A stretch of DNA of 64,000 nucleotides from Pseudomonadota bacterium (lineage in GTDB: Bacteria > Pseudomonadota > Gammaproteobacteria > Burkholderiales > Burkholderiaceae_C). Every line of letters begins with the position of its first letter. Within the stretch, counting starts at the first letter, position 1. Position numbers and translations under genes: made by a program. The notes beneath the pieces were generated by a model. It saw only the letters and a list, made by a program, of their open reading frames with translations. It had not been told where the DNA came from and ran no database searches. Location of the stretch: positions 97,533-161,532 of the forward strand of contig JAEWIF010000050.1 of the NCBI GenBank assembly GCA_023387335.1. The letters are read 5' to 3'. Shown here piece by piece: positions 35,074 through 43,905 of this stretch.

Positions 35074-35835
35074 TCAGCGCGCGAAGAAGCCGTCCCAGAC
35101 CAGCTTCAGGCCGGTGAGCAGCATGCCCAGGTACACCATCCGGTAGAACAGCACCGGCGAGATGCGGTGCGCCAGCTTCACGCCGACGATCACGCCCACC
35201 GGAGCGAACGGCAGCAGCACCATCGAGGTGGCCATGTTGCGCATGTCCAGCAGCCCCAGCCAGGCGTACGGGATCCACTTGCTCAGGTTGATCGTGAAGA
35301 AGAACACCGCCAGGGTCGCGGTGAACACCTGCGGCGTCAGCCGCATCGGCAGCACGTAGGCGTTGACGGGCGGCCCGCCCGCGTGGGCGATGAAGCTGGT
35401 GAAGCCGGCGGTCGTCGTCAGGATCGCGCCCAGCCACTTGGGCGGCGCCGGGCTGTCGGGCCCGGGCGGAAACAGCAGCCGCTGCGCCAGGAACACCAGC
35501 GTGAACACGCCCACGATGCCCGCCACCAGGTGCGAGTCCAGCAGCTTGAACAGCAGCGTGCCGACCACGGTGCCGAGCAGCCCGAACGGCAGCAGGAAAC
35601 GGATGAGCTTCCAGTCGAAGTGGCGCCGCCAGGCGTGCAGCCCGAGCACGTCCATCACGAACAACAGCGGCATCAGGATGGCGGCGGCCTGCGGCACGGT
35701 GACCGACAGCGCCATCAGCGGCACCGCCAGGGAGCCGAAGCCGGCGCCGAAGCCGCTCTTGCTGATGCCCAGCATCAGCACGGCGGGGATGGCCACGGCG
35801 TAGAAGCCGGCGTCGGTGATGAGGGGGAAGTCCAA
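35074..35835 (-). CDS. TSUP (TauE/SafE) family membrane exporter
   Basis: About eight hydrophobic helices in 253 aa. The two repeat motifs of the family are visible: LGISKSGFGAGFGSLAVPL and FTSFIAHAGGPPVNAYVLP. Members move organosulfur anions or related small acids. There is no ATG at the 5' end. TTG 35835 gives LDFPLITDAGFYAVAIP, the usual family start; an earlier TTG at 35904 would add 23 polar residues. It converges with the antiporter gene. Confidence 0.85.
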   Translation of the reverse strand: MDFPLITDAGFYAVAIPAVLMLGISKSGFGAGFGSLAVPLMALSVTVPQAAAILMPLLFVMDVLGLHAWRRHFDWKLIRFLLPFGLLGTVVGTLLFKLLDSHLVAGIVGVFTLVFLAQRLLFPPGPDSPAPPKWLGAILTTTAGFTSFIAHAGGPPVNAYVLPMRLTPQVFTATLAVFFFTINLSKWIPYAWLGLLDMRNMATSMVLLPFAPVGVIVGVKLAHRISPVLFYRMVYLGMLLTGLKLVWDGFFAR

Positions 35836-36012
35836 GCGGCCGATTGTCGGGCCGCGGCGCGGTGTTTTCGGGCGGGCCGATGTCGCGCGACGGAAAGCTT
35901 GCAAGGCTAGGAGCGCGACCGCGCGGCGTCAATCGGGATTCATGCACCCTGGCGGCCGAGCAACACGCGCAGTACAAGGATGCACCCTCATCCCTTGCCC
36001 AGGAGGCCCGCC

Positions 36013-36450
36013 ATGAACCAGGCCGAACGCGAACGCCGCCATCGCGCCAATCTCGAACGGGTCAACCAGGTGCAACTGGTGGTGGGCACCGGCGACCGGG
36101 CACGGATCGACCACGAAGGCACGCTGCTGGAACGCGCGCGCCTGATGGTGGAGGAACTGCGGTCGCACGAGGCCACCGAGCGCGGGCTGGCCGCCTTCGA
36201 CCGCCTGCTGCGGCGGGCGGAGGAAGGCCAGTCGCTTACCGCGCGCCAGGCCGGTGACTTCATCGCCACCGTGTGGGAAGACCAGCCGCTTCGTCCTTCG
36301 ACCCTGCGCGCCGCCGGCGAGCTGGGCGAGGACATGGTGGCCGTGCTCGACGGCCTGCGCTACGGCCGGTTCACGCTGGCCGAGCAGGTGCGCGGCGGCC
36401 CGCGCCGCGTGGTGCGCCTGCTGGAGCGGCGCAAGGCCGCCCTGGCCTGA
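36013..36450 (+). CDS. Hypothetical protein, 145 aa
   Basis: Not recognised. A perfect AGGAGG lies 6 nt before ATG 36013, which makes it a convincing gene. The protein is almost entirely charged amphipathic helices, very rich in Arg and Glu, with no Cys, no signal peptide and no membrane segment. It stands alone between divergent TSUP and convergent thiolase genes. A nucleic-acid-binding or regulatory role would fit the composition, but nothing more can be said. Confidence 0.7.
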   Translation: MNQAERERRHRANLERVNQVQLVVGTGDRARIDHEGTLLERARLMVEELRSHEATERGLAAFDRLLRRAEEGQSLTARQAGDFIATVWEDQPLRPSTLRAAGELGEDMVAVLDGLRYGRFTLAEQVRGGPRRVVRLLERRKAALA

Positions 36451-36459
36451 GGCCGGCGC

Positions 36460-37665
<1,206 letters not shown>

Positions 37666-37740
37666 GGTTTCTCCAGTGGCGTCCCGCGATTGTCCCGCCG
37701 CCGGCGATCCCTGCCGGAAAGGGAGTGTTAGCCTTGGCCG

Positions 37741-38175
37741 ATGTTCAATCCCTCCCAGGAAGACGTGCGCCGCTTCTTCTGCGGCGTGCACGCCAAGGCG
37801 CGCGACGGCGCGCCGCTGGACGCGCTGGAGACGCTGGCCAGCCAGTGGCTGCAGGAGCACCCCGAATACGACCCCGACATGGCCGACGCCGAGGCCGCCG
37901 TGGCCCGCGTGTACGACGGCGGCGACGGCCAGACCAACCCGTTCCTGCACCTGGCCATGCACCTGTCGATCAGCGAGCAGTGCTCGATCGACCAGCCCCG
38001 CGGCATCCGGCAGGCGGTGGAGTTGCTGGCGGCCCGGCGCGCGTCGCTGCACGACGCGCACCACGAGGCCATGGAGTGCCTGGGCCAGATGCTGTGGGAA
38101 AGCCAGCGCGCCGGACGGCCGCCGGATGGCGACGCCTACGTGGCGTGCGTGCAGCGCCGCGCGACCCGCGACTGA
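37741..38175 (+). CDS. DUF1841 family protein
   Basis: A 144-aa soluble protein. Its features are FNPSQEDVRRFFCGVH at the N-terminus, HPEYDPDMAD, and the His-rich LHLAMHLSISEQ..DQPRGIR block, all typical of DUF1841 proteins. The function is unknown; the conserved His and Glu could bind metal. It is monocistronic, divergent from pcaF, and ends at the bidirectional terminator. Confidence 0.88.
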   Translation: MFNPSQEDVRRFFCGVHAKARDGAPLDALETLASQWLQEHPEYDPDMADAEAAVARVYDGGDGQTNPFLHLAMHLSISEQCSIDQPRGIRQAVELLAARRASLHDAHHEAMECLGQMLWESQRAGRPPDGDAYVACVQRRATRD

Positions 38176-38194
38176 AAGCGCCCCGGCCCCAATG

Positions 38195-38220
38195 AAAAAG
38201 GCCCGCGTCAGCGGGCCTTT
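38195..38220. terminator. Bidirectional terminator
   Basis: AAAGGCCCGC (38198-38207 region) pairs with GCGGGCCTTT (38211-38220) around a GTCA loop, with a run of five A residues on the left and three T on the right. It lies between the convergent DUF1841 and cytochrome c4 genes and can serve both strands. Confidence 0.85.
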
Positions 38221-38244
38221 CGTCTTGTCACGCCAAGGGGCGCG

Positions 38245-38964
38245 TCACTTGTGGCTGCCGCCGTGGAAACGGCTCTCGGGCACGGTCTTCAGGTCGCCAT
38301 CGAGGCTGCCGATGTAGTCGGCCATCGCCTTCAGGTCGGCGGTGCTGAACTGCTTGGCGATGCCGCCCATGATGCCGTTGTTGCGGCCGACGGCCTGGTT
38401 GTTCTCCTGCTTGTACGCCTTGAGCGCGACGAAGAGGTAGTCCTTGTGCTGGCCCGCGATCTTCGGGTAGTTCGGTGCGATCGGCTTGGAGAAGTTGGCG
38501 CCGTGGCAGGACACGCACGCGGCCTTCTGCAGCAGCGCGGCCACTTGCGGGCTGGGCTCGCGGCTGAGTTTCTCCGGCGCGGCGGCCTCGCCGGCCAGCT
38601 TGGAGTAGTAGGCGGCGATGTCCTTGACGTCCTGCTCGGAGAGCTGGTCGGCGACGCCGCGCATGGTCGGGTGCTTGCGCTCGCCGGTCTTGTACGCGGC
38701 CAGCGCGGCCTCGATGTAGCTCGCCGACTGGCCGGCGATCATGGGCACGCGGTGCACCTCGGGGAAGCTGGCCTGGTAGCCGGGGATGTTGTGGCAACCC
38801 AGGCACATGGCGATCTTGGCTTGCAGCGACGCCGGGCTGGACGGCTCGGCGGCGGGCTTGGACGCAGGGGCGGCCGGCGCGGAAGCGGCGGGCGCCTGGG
38901 CCTGGGCGAATCCGGTCGCTGACGCGACAAGCAGGGCGAAAAGCGTGGTCAACAACTTATTCAT
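38245..38964 (-). CDS. Cytochrome c4-like diheme protein
   Basis: Periplasmic electron carrier (239 aa) with two tandem cytochrome c domains. A signal peptide ends near AQA, followed by a Pro/Ala-rich linker. Heme motifs are CLGCH and CVSCH; axial Met residues are probably in HPTMRG and NGIMGG. Cytochrome c4 donates electrons to terminal oxidases, so it may serve the caa3 oxidase encoded earlier in the window. Divergent from the MoxR gene, 91-bp gap. Confidence 0.93.
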   Translation of the reverse strand: MNKLLTTLFALLVASATGFAQAQAPAASAPAAPASKPAAEPSSPASLQAKIAMCLGCHNIPGYQASFPEVHRVPMIAGQSASYIEAALAAYKTGERKHPTMRGVADQLSEQDVKDIAAYYSKLAGEAAAPEKLSREPSPQVAALLQKAACVSCHGANFSKPIAPNYPKIAGQHKDYLFVALKAYKQENNQAVGRNNGIMGGIAKQFSTADLKAMADYIGSLDGDLKTVPESRFHGGSHK

Positions 38965-39055
38965 TTTGCGCGCACAATCGACGAGCGTCCGTTATTCAGA
39001 TCAACCGGCGATTATAGGGGCCGCACCTCAGCGGCCCGTCAGTCGCAACCCTCGC

Positions 39056-39898
39056 ATGAAATTCCAAGGCTCCCAGAACTACGTCGCCACGCAGGACCTG
39101 ATGCTGGCGGTGAACGCGTCCATCACGCTCAAGCGGCCGCTCCTGGTCAAGGGCGAGCCCGGCACCGGCAAGACGATGCTGGCCGAGGAGGTGGCGCAGG
39201 CGCTCGACATGCCGCTGTTGCAGTGGCACATCAAGTCCACCACCAAGGCGCAGCAGGGCCTGTACGAATACGACGCGGTCTCCCGCCTTCGCGACTCGCA
39301 ACTGGGCGACGAGAAGGTCAAGGACATCCACAACTACATCGTCAAGGGCGTGCTCTGGCAGGCCTTCACGGCCGACCGGCCGGTGGCGCTGCTGATCGAC
39401 GAGATCGACAAGGCCGACATCGAATTCCCCAACGACCTGCTGCGCGAGCTGGACCGGATGGAGTTCTATGTCTACGAGACGCGCGAGCTGGTGAAGGCGA
39501 AGCACCGCCCGCTGGTGTTCATCACCTCCAACAACGAGAAGGAGCTGCCCGACGCCTTCCTGCGCCGCTGCTTCTTCCACTACATCAAGTTCCCGGACGC
39601 CGACACGATGCAGAAGATCGTGGACGTGCACTTCCCCGGCCTGAAGAAGGAGCTGCTCACCGCGGCGATGAAGACCTTCTACGACGTGCGCAACCTTCCG
39701 GGCCTGAAGAAGAAGCCCAGCACGTCCGAGCTGCTGGACTGGCTCAAGCTCCTGGTCGCCGAGGACATCCCGCTGGAAGCCCTGCAGAGCAAGGACGACA
39801 AGGTGGCCGTGCCGCCGCTGGTCGGCGCGCTGCTGAAGAACGAACAGGACGTCACGCTGTTCGAGAAGCTGGTGTTCATGCAGCGGCATAACCGCTGA
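39056..39898 (+). CDS. MoxR-type AAA+ ATPase
   Basis: A 280-aa ATPase with Walker A GEPGTGKT (residues 33-40), Walker B with LLIDEIDKAD, and a sensor-1-like FITSNNEKELPDAFLRRC. MoxR proteins act as chaperones that load cofactors or remodel complexes, nearly always with a VWA-domain partner. The partner is encoded 853 nt downstream in the same operon. The start ATG 39056 follows CCCTCGC, with no strong ribosome site. Confidence 0.93.
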   Translation: MKFQGSQNYVATQDLMLAVNASITLKRPLLVKGEPGTGKTMLAEEVAQALDMPLLQWHIKSTTKAQQGLYEYDAVSRLRDSQLGDEKVKDIHNYIVKGVLWQAFTADRPVALLIDEIDKADIEFPNDLLRELDRMEFYVYETRELVKAKHRPLVFITSNNEKELPDAFLRRCFFHYIKFPDADTMQKIVDVHFPGLKKELLTAAMKTFYDVRNLPGLKKKPSTSELLDWLKLLVAEDIPLEALQSKDDKVAVPPLVGALLKNEQDVTLFEKLVFMQRHNR

Positions 39899-39908
39899 CG
39901 CGCGGCCG

Positions 39909-40127
39909 ATGGACCCGCGCCTGCTCGAAGGCCTCACCGACGCCATCGGCTTCCTCGCCGGCGTGCTGCTGGCGTACGTGGTCGGCCGCCTGTTCGGATT
40001 CGACCCGCTCGCGCCCGGCCACGGCGGTGACGCCATCGGCGGCATCGTGCTGGCGGGCCTGGGCGGCGGTGCGGGCGTGCAGCTGGCGCGTCGCTGGCGG
40101 GCCAATCGCCGCCGCAAGGAAGACTGA
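39909..40127 (+). CDS. Small membrane protein, 72 aa, unknown
   Basis: Not recognised. It has two hydrophobic, Gly-rich segments (about residues 11-30 and 41-58) and a strongly basic C-terminus (ARRWRANRRRKED). It is placed 10 nt after moxR and directly abuts the acetyltransferase gene (stop followed at once by ATG), so it is in the operon. It may anchor or accompany the MoxR/VWA system at the membrane. Confidence 0.7.
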   Translation: MDPRLLEGLTDAIGFLAGVLLAYVVGRLFGFDPLAPGHGGDAIGGIVLAGLGGGAGVQLARRWRANRRRKED

Positions 40128-40721
40128 ATGCGCAAGCCCGAACCCGTCCTGCTGGAGGCCGGCCGCGTGCGGCTGGTGCCGATGGCGCGCGAGCACGCGG
40201 CCGGCCTGGCCGCCGCCGCGCGCGACGGCGAGCTGTGGAAGCTGCGCATCACCTCGGTCCCGGCGCCCGGCGAAGAGGCCGACTACATCGAGGCCGCGCT
40301 CAAGGGGCACGAACAGGGCCACATGCTGCCTTTGGTCGTGCTCGGCACCGACGGCCAGGTGATCGGCACCACGCGATACCACGACATCGTGCCGGCGGTC
40401 GAGCGCCTGGAGATCGGCTACACGTGGTACGCGCGCAGCGTCCAGCGCACCGACGTCAACACCACCTGCAAGCTGCTGCTGATGACCCACGCCTTCGAGG
40501 TGCTGGGCGCCCAGCTCGTCGGCTGGCGCACCGACAACTACAACTTCGCCAGCCAGCGCGCCATCGAGCGCCTCGGCGCGAAGAAGGACGGCGTGCTGAG
40601 GCACCACGCCTTACGCCGCGACGGCACGGTCCGTGATACGGTGATGTACAGCCTGGCGGCCGGCGAATGGCCCGAGGTCAAGGCCCACCTGCAGTACCAG
40701 CTGGCCCGGCCGCGCGACTGA
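40128..40721 (+). CDS. GNAT family N-acetyltransferase, RimJ/RimL-like
   Basis: Acetyl-CoA-dependent acetyltransferase of 197 aa. The opening ETGRVRLVPM-like strand (here EAGRVRLVPM), the central GTTRYHDI and RLEIGYTWYAR strands, and the late NFASQRAIERLGAKKDGVLR segment are standard for the RimJ/RimL group, which acetylates protein N-termini or small amines. The ATG follows the preceding stop immediately, and the VWA gene follows 30 nt later. Its job inside a MoxR/VWA operon is not obvious. Confidence 0.9.
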   Translation: MRKPEPVLLEAGRVRLVPMAREHAAGLAAAARDGELWKLRITSVPAPGEEADYIEAALKGHEQGHMLPLVVLGTDGQVIGTTRYHDIVPAVERLEIGYTWYARSVQRTDVNTTCKLLLMTHAFEVLGAQLVGWRTDNYNFASQRAIERLGAKKDGVLRHHALRRDGTVRDTVMYSLAAGEWPEVKAHLQYQLARPRD

Positions 40722-40751
40722 GCGGACGACCCCACGAAGCGAGCACACGCG

Positions 40752-41945
40752 ATGCTGATCGACTTCTTCTACACCCTGCGCAGCGCCAAGCTGCCGGTCT
40801 CGGTCAAGGAGTACCTCACGCTGGTCGAGGCGCTCAAGGAAGGCGTGGTCGGCCCGGCCAGCACCGACGGCGGCTGGTCGGTCGACGACTTCTATTACCT
40901 GTCGCGCACCGCGCTGGTGAAGGACGAGAAGCACTACGACAAGTTCGACCGCGCCTTCGCGGCCTACTTCAAGGGCGTGGAGCTGGTCGCCGACTTCAGC
41001 AAGGACGTGCCGCTGGAGTGGCTGCGCAAGAACCTCGAGCTCGAACTCTCGCCGGAGGAGAAGGCCAAGATCGAGAAGATGGGCTGGGACGAGCTCATGG
41101 AAACGCTCAAGAAGCGCTTCGAGGAGCAGAAGGAGCGTCACGAGGGCGGCAGCAAGATGATCGGCACCGGCGGCACCTCGCCGTTCGGCGCGTACGGCTA
41201 CAACCCGCAGGGCATCCGCATCGGCCAGGACAAGGGCCGCAACCGCAGCGCGGTGAAGGTGTGGGACCAGCGCGCGTACAAGGACTACGACGACACCCAG
41301 GAGCTGGGCACGCGCAACATCAAGATCGCGCTGCGGCGGCTGCGCAAGTTCGCGCGCGAGGGCGCGGCCGACGAACTGGACCTGGACGACACCATCCGCA
41401 GCACCGCGGCCAACGCCGGCTACCTGGACATCAAGATGGTCCCGGAGCGCCACAACAACGTGAAGGTGCTGCTGCTCATGGACGTGGGCGGCACGATGGA
41501 CGAGCACATCCACCGCGTCGAGGAAATGTTCTCGGCGGCCAAGGCCGAGTTCAAGCACCTGGAGTTCTACTACTTCCACAACTGCGTCTACGACTTCATG
41601 TGGAAGAACAACCGGCGCCGCTTCTCGGAGAAGTTCCCGACGTGGGACATCATCCGCAAGTACAACAAGGACTACAAACTGATCTTCGTGGGCGACGCCA
41701 CCATGAGCCCCTACGAGATCCTGCAGCCGGGCGGCAGCGTCGAATACAACAACGAGGAAGCCGGCGCCGAATGGCTGCAGCGCCTCACCCACGCCTTCCC
41801 CAAGTTCACCTGGATCAATCCCGAGCCGCAGGGCGTCTGGCAGTACCGCCAGAGCATCGCGGTCGTCCAGCAGCTGATGAACCAGCGCATGTACCCGATG
41901 ACCATCAAGGGCCTCGAGGAAGCCATGCGCATGCTCTCAAAGTAA
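40752..41945 (+). CDS. VWA domain (CoxE-like) protein
   Basis: A 397-aa cytoplasmic protein. The N-terminal half is helical with a charged coiled-coil-like stretch; the C-terminal half is a von Willebrand A domain. Its metal-ion-dependent adhesion site is altered: DVGGTM at residues 244-249 instead of DxSxS. The sequence resembles CoxE-type partners of MoxR ATPases. The two presumably act as a complex on an unknown client. Confidence 0.9.
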   Translation: MLIDFFYTLRSAKLPVSVKEYLTLVEALKEGVVGPASTDGGWSVDDFYYLSRTALVKDEKHYDKFDRAFAAYFKGVELVADFSKDVPLEWLRKNLELELSPEEKAKIEKMGWDELMETLKKRFEEQKERHEGGSKMIGTGGTSPFGAYGYNPQGIRIGQDKGRNRSAVKVWDQRAYKDYDDTQELGTRNIKIALRRLRKFAREGAADELDLDDTIRSTAANAGYLDIKMVPERHNNVKVLLLMDVGGTMDEHIHRVEEMFSAAKAEFKHLEFYYFHNCVYDFMWKNNRRRFSEKFPTWDIIRKYNKDYKLIFVGDATMSPYEILQPGGSVEYNNEEAGAEWLQRLTHAFPKFTWINPEPQGVWQYRQSIAVVQQLMNQRMYPMTIKGLEEAMRMLSK

Positions 41946-41957
41946 GCGCGACCCTCT

Positions 41958-41986
41958 CCCCTTCCCCCTCCCGGAGGGGGAAGGGG
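41958..41986. repeat. C/G-rich hairpin repeat
   Basis: CCCCTTCCCCCTCC (41958-41971) is followed one base later by its exact reverse complement (41973-41986). It lies 12 nt downstream of the VWA gene. The look is that of short dispersed hairpins common in intergenic DNA of this bacterial group; it may help terminate the operon, although no U-tract is present. Confidence 0.7.
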
Positions 41987-42031
41987 CCGGGGGAAGGGGG
42001 AGCCCCAGTTCGGCCGTACGGCGGTCGCGGC

Positions 42032-42054
42032 GAGGGCGCATAGAATGCGCCCTC
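42032..42054 (+). promoter_or_regulatory. Promoter-proximal hairpin and -10 box of tRNA-Arg
   Basis: GAGGGCGCAT (42032-42041) and ATGCGCCCTC (42045-42054) form a perfect 10-bp stem with an AGA loop. The top of the hairpin contains TAGAAT (42041-42046), a good sigma-70 -10, 15 nt ahead of the tRNA. No clear -35 is present at 17 nt. Confidence 0.45.
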
Positions 42055-42060
42055 ACCACG

Positions 42061-42135
42061 GCCGCCGTAGTTCAATGGATAGAACGAGCGCCTCCTAAGC
42101 GCTAGATACAGGTTCGATTCCTGTCGGGGGCGCCA
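42061..42135 (+). tRNA. tRNA-Arg (anticodon CCU)
   Basis: 75 nt with encoded CCA at 42133-42135. The D-arm GTTC/GAAC, anticodon stem AGCGC/GCGCT with loop CTCCTAA (anticodon CCT), and T-arm ACAGG-TTCGATT-CCTGT all fold. The acceptor stem GCCGCCG/CGGGGGC pairs at six of seven positions; position 4-69 is a G-G mismatch. It reads the AGG codon, rare in this GC-rich genome. Confidence 0.95.
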
Positions 42136-42154
42136 ACTCTTCCCCTTCCCCGCC

Positions 42155-43210
42155 TCAGTGCCGATGCCCGTGATGCGCATCCGGCACATGCGGATGCGCA
42201 TGTGCCACCGCCTCGTGCCGATGCCCATGGCTGTGCTCCCCTGGCGGCATCACTTCATGGAAATGGTCGTGGTGCCCGTCGTCGTGCCGGTGCGCGTGTT
42301 CATGCTCCAGCGCCTCGTGCTCGTGCCAGTGATCGTGCCGCTCCCCCAGGTGCACCAGCACGCCCGCGAGCATCAGCGCGCCGCCGGCCCCCGTTGCCCA
42401 GCCCAGGCCTTGCCCGCCCATCGCGATCGCTAGCGCCGCGCCGATGAAGGGCGCGAAGGCGAACACGGAGCCGGTGCGCGCCGCGCCGAAGGCCCGCTGC
42501 GCCAGGAGGTAGAGGCGCAGGCTCAGCCCGTAGCCGGTCGCGCCGATGGTCGCCAACGCGAGGGCGGCTGTCGGGCTCGGCAGCGGCTCGCCCCAGGCCA
42601 GCGCCAGCAGCAGCGCCGCGGGCGCGCCCATCGCGGACTTGGCCAGCACCACTTGCGCGGGATCGCGCTCGGCCACGCCGCGGGACAGCGTGTTGTCCAG
42701 GCCCCAGGCCGCGGTGGCGACGCCCACCGCCAGCAGGCCCAGCAGCTGCCCGCCGCCCCCGGCCCCGCGGTCGAGGATCAGCAGGACGCCGCCACCCAGG
42801 AGCAGCAGCAAGGCGGTCTTCACCCGGCGATCCATCGCCTCGCGATAGAGCCAGTGCGCCAGCACCGCGGTGAACAAGGCTTCCGCCGCCAGCATGAGCG
42901 AAGCGCTGGCGCCGCTGGTGTGTTGCAGGCCCCAGGCCAGGGCCACGGGGCCGAGGATCGCGCCGAAGCCGGCCATGGCCACGATCCGCGGCAGGTCGGA
43001 ACGACGCAACCTCGCCTCGCGGTCCACCGGTTGCCGCAGCACGGCACCGAGCAAGGCCGCGCCCGCGTACAGCAGCGCGGCGGTGGTGAACGGCCCGACC
43101 CCGTGGCCCGAGCGCTGGACCAGCGGCGTGCTGATGCCGAACAGCGTCGCGGCCATGACGGCGAGCAGGCCGCCGCGCAGCGCCGGGCGTCCTGCGGGGA
43201 ACGTCTTCAT
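42155..43210 (-). CDS. EamA/DMT-family exporter with long His-rich tail
   Basis: A 351-aa drug/metabolite transporter: ten hydrophobic helices in two EamA repeats over about 285 residues. The last 65 residues hold 24 His, mixed with Glu and Asp, and should lie in the cytoplasm. Such tails are known in metal transporters; in EamA proteins they are unusual, so the tail could bind or sense metal, or be spurious in function. It follows the Lrp-type regulator by 10 nt, which suggests Lrp-controlled export of an amino acid or amine. Confidence 0.88.
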   Translation of the reverse strand: MKTFPAGRPALRGGLLAVMAATLFGISTPLVQRSGHGVGPFTTAALLYAGAALLGAVLRQPVDREARLRRSDLPRIVAMAGFGAILGPVALAWGLQHTSGASASLMLAAEALFTAVLAHWLYREAMDRRVKTALLLLLGGGVLLILDRGAGGGGQLLGLLAVGVATAAWGLDNTLSRGVAERDPAQVVLAKSAMGAPAALLLALAWGEPLPSPTAALALATIGATGYGLSLRLYLLAQRAFGAARTGSVFAFAPFIGAALAIAMGGQGLGWATGAGGALMLAGVLVHLGERHDHWHEHEALEHEHAHRHDDGHHDHFHEVMPPGEHSHGHRHEAVAHAHPHVPDAHHGHRH

Positions 43211-43220
43211 GAAGCCGCCC

Positions 43221-43673
43221 TCACCCCACCGGCAGATCCGCCTTCTTGAGCGTCCTGAGCACGAAGCTCGATTTGCTGTGCCGGATCCCCTTGATCTTGT
43301 ACAGCTTCTCCCGCAGCAGCCGCTCGTAGTCGCGCGTGTCGCGCACCGCGATGCGCAGCAGGTAGTCGTACTCGCCCGAGACCAGGTAGGCCTCGACCAC
43401 TTCCGGGATGGCGGCGAGCGTCTCGCCGAATTTCTCCAGCGTGTTGTCGGTGTGGCTGTCCAGCGTGACCTGCACCAGCACCGTGTCGCTGTAGCCCAGC
43501 TCGCGCGCGTTCAGCCGCACCGTGTAGCCCTCGATCACGCCCAGCTGCTCGAGCTTGCGGATGCGCTCCCAGCACGGCGACGCGCTCAGGCCCACCGCCT
43601 TGCCGATCTCCTGCAGGCTGGCGCGCGCGTCGGCCTGCAGCACGCGCAGGATTTTCCGGTCGATCTGGTCCAT
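43221..43673 (-). CDS. Lrp/AsnC family transcriptional regulator
   Basis: A 150-aa regulator: N-terminal helix-turn-helix (QEIGKAVGLSASPCWERIRKLE) and C-terminal RAM ligand-binding domain with the GEYDYLLRIAV motif. Members sense amino acids and control transport and metabolism. ATG 43673 (MDQIDRKILRVLQ) is the standard family start. Directly upstream of the EamA exporter on the same strand (10-nt gap), its likely target. Confidence 0.93.
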   Translation of the reverse strand: MDQIDRKILRVLQADARASLQEIGKAVGLSASPCWERIRKLEQLGVIEGYTVRLNARELGYSDTVLVQVTLDSHTDNTLEKFGETLAAIPEVVEAYLVSGEYDYLLRIAVRDTRDYERLLREKLYKIKGIRHSKSSFVLRTLKKADLPVG

Positions 43674-43819
43674 GCGGATGAATATACGGCGGTTTCTCCG
43701 TTCATCCATTGGATTTGCCGTCCTGACGGGCAAATAGCATCAAGTTCAGAAGCTCTTTCGGCCCGCTCCCGCGCACAGTAAAGGCCTGAGACGACCTACC
43801 CGGTCCGATCCGGCGACGC

Positions 43820-43849
43820 CGGGCCAGCGGGTTACCGCCCGCTGGCCCG
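43820..43849 (+). other. Strong 12-bp stem-loop upstream of the HDOD gene
   Basis: CGGGCCAGCGGG (43820-43831) pairs perfectly with CCCGCTGGCCCG (43838-43849) around a six-base loop, in the 232-bp gap between the Lrp gene and the HDOD gene. No U-tract follows on either strand. It may be a leader structure of the HDOD mRNA. The rest of the gap shows nothing I recognise. Confidence 0.45.
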
Positions 43850-43905
43850 AGGCGAGTTCCACCCAACGCGCTTCAAGAACCGCCCCCGGCTGCCGAATAC
43901 CCGGC

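Noticed and set aside
41958..41986. Repeat after the VWA gene as a CRISPR or tandem array
   Set aside because: Only one hairpin unit is present, with no spaced repeats; no CRISPR array is visible anywhere in the window.
42061..42135. tRNA-Arg as an integration site of a mobile element
   Set aside because: No integrase, direct repeat of the tRNA 3' end or foreign-looking genes follow.
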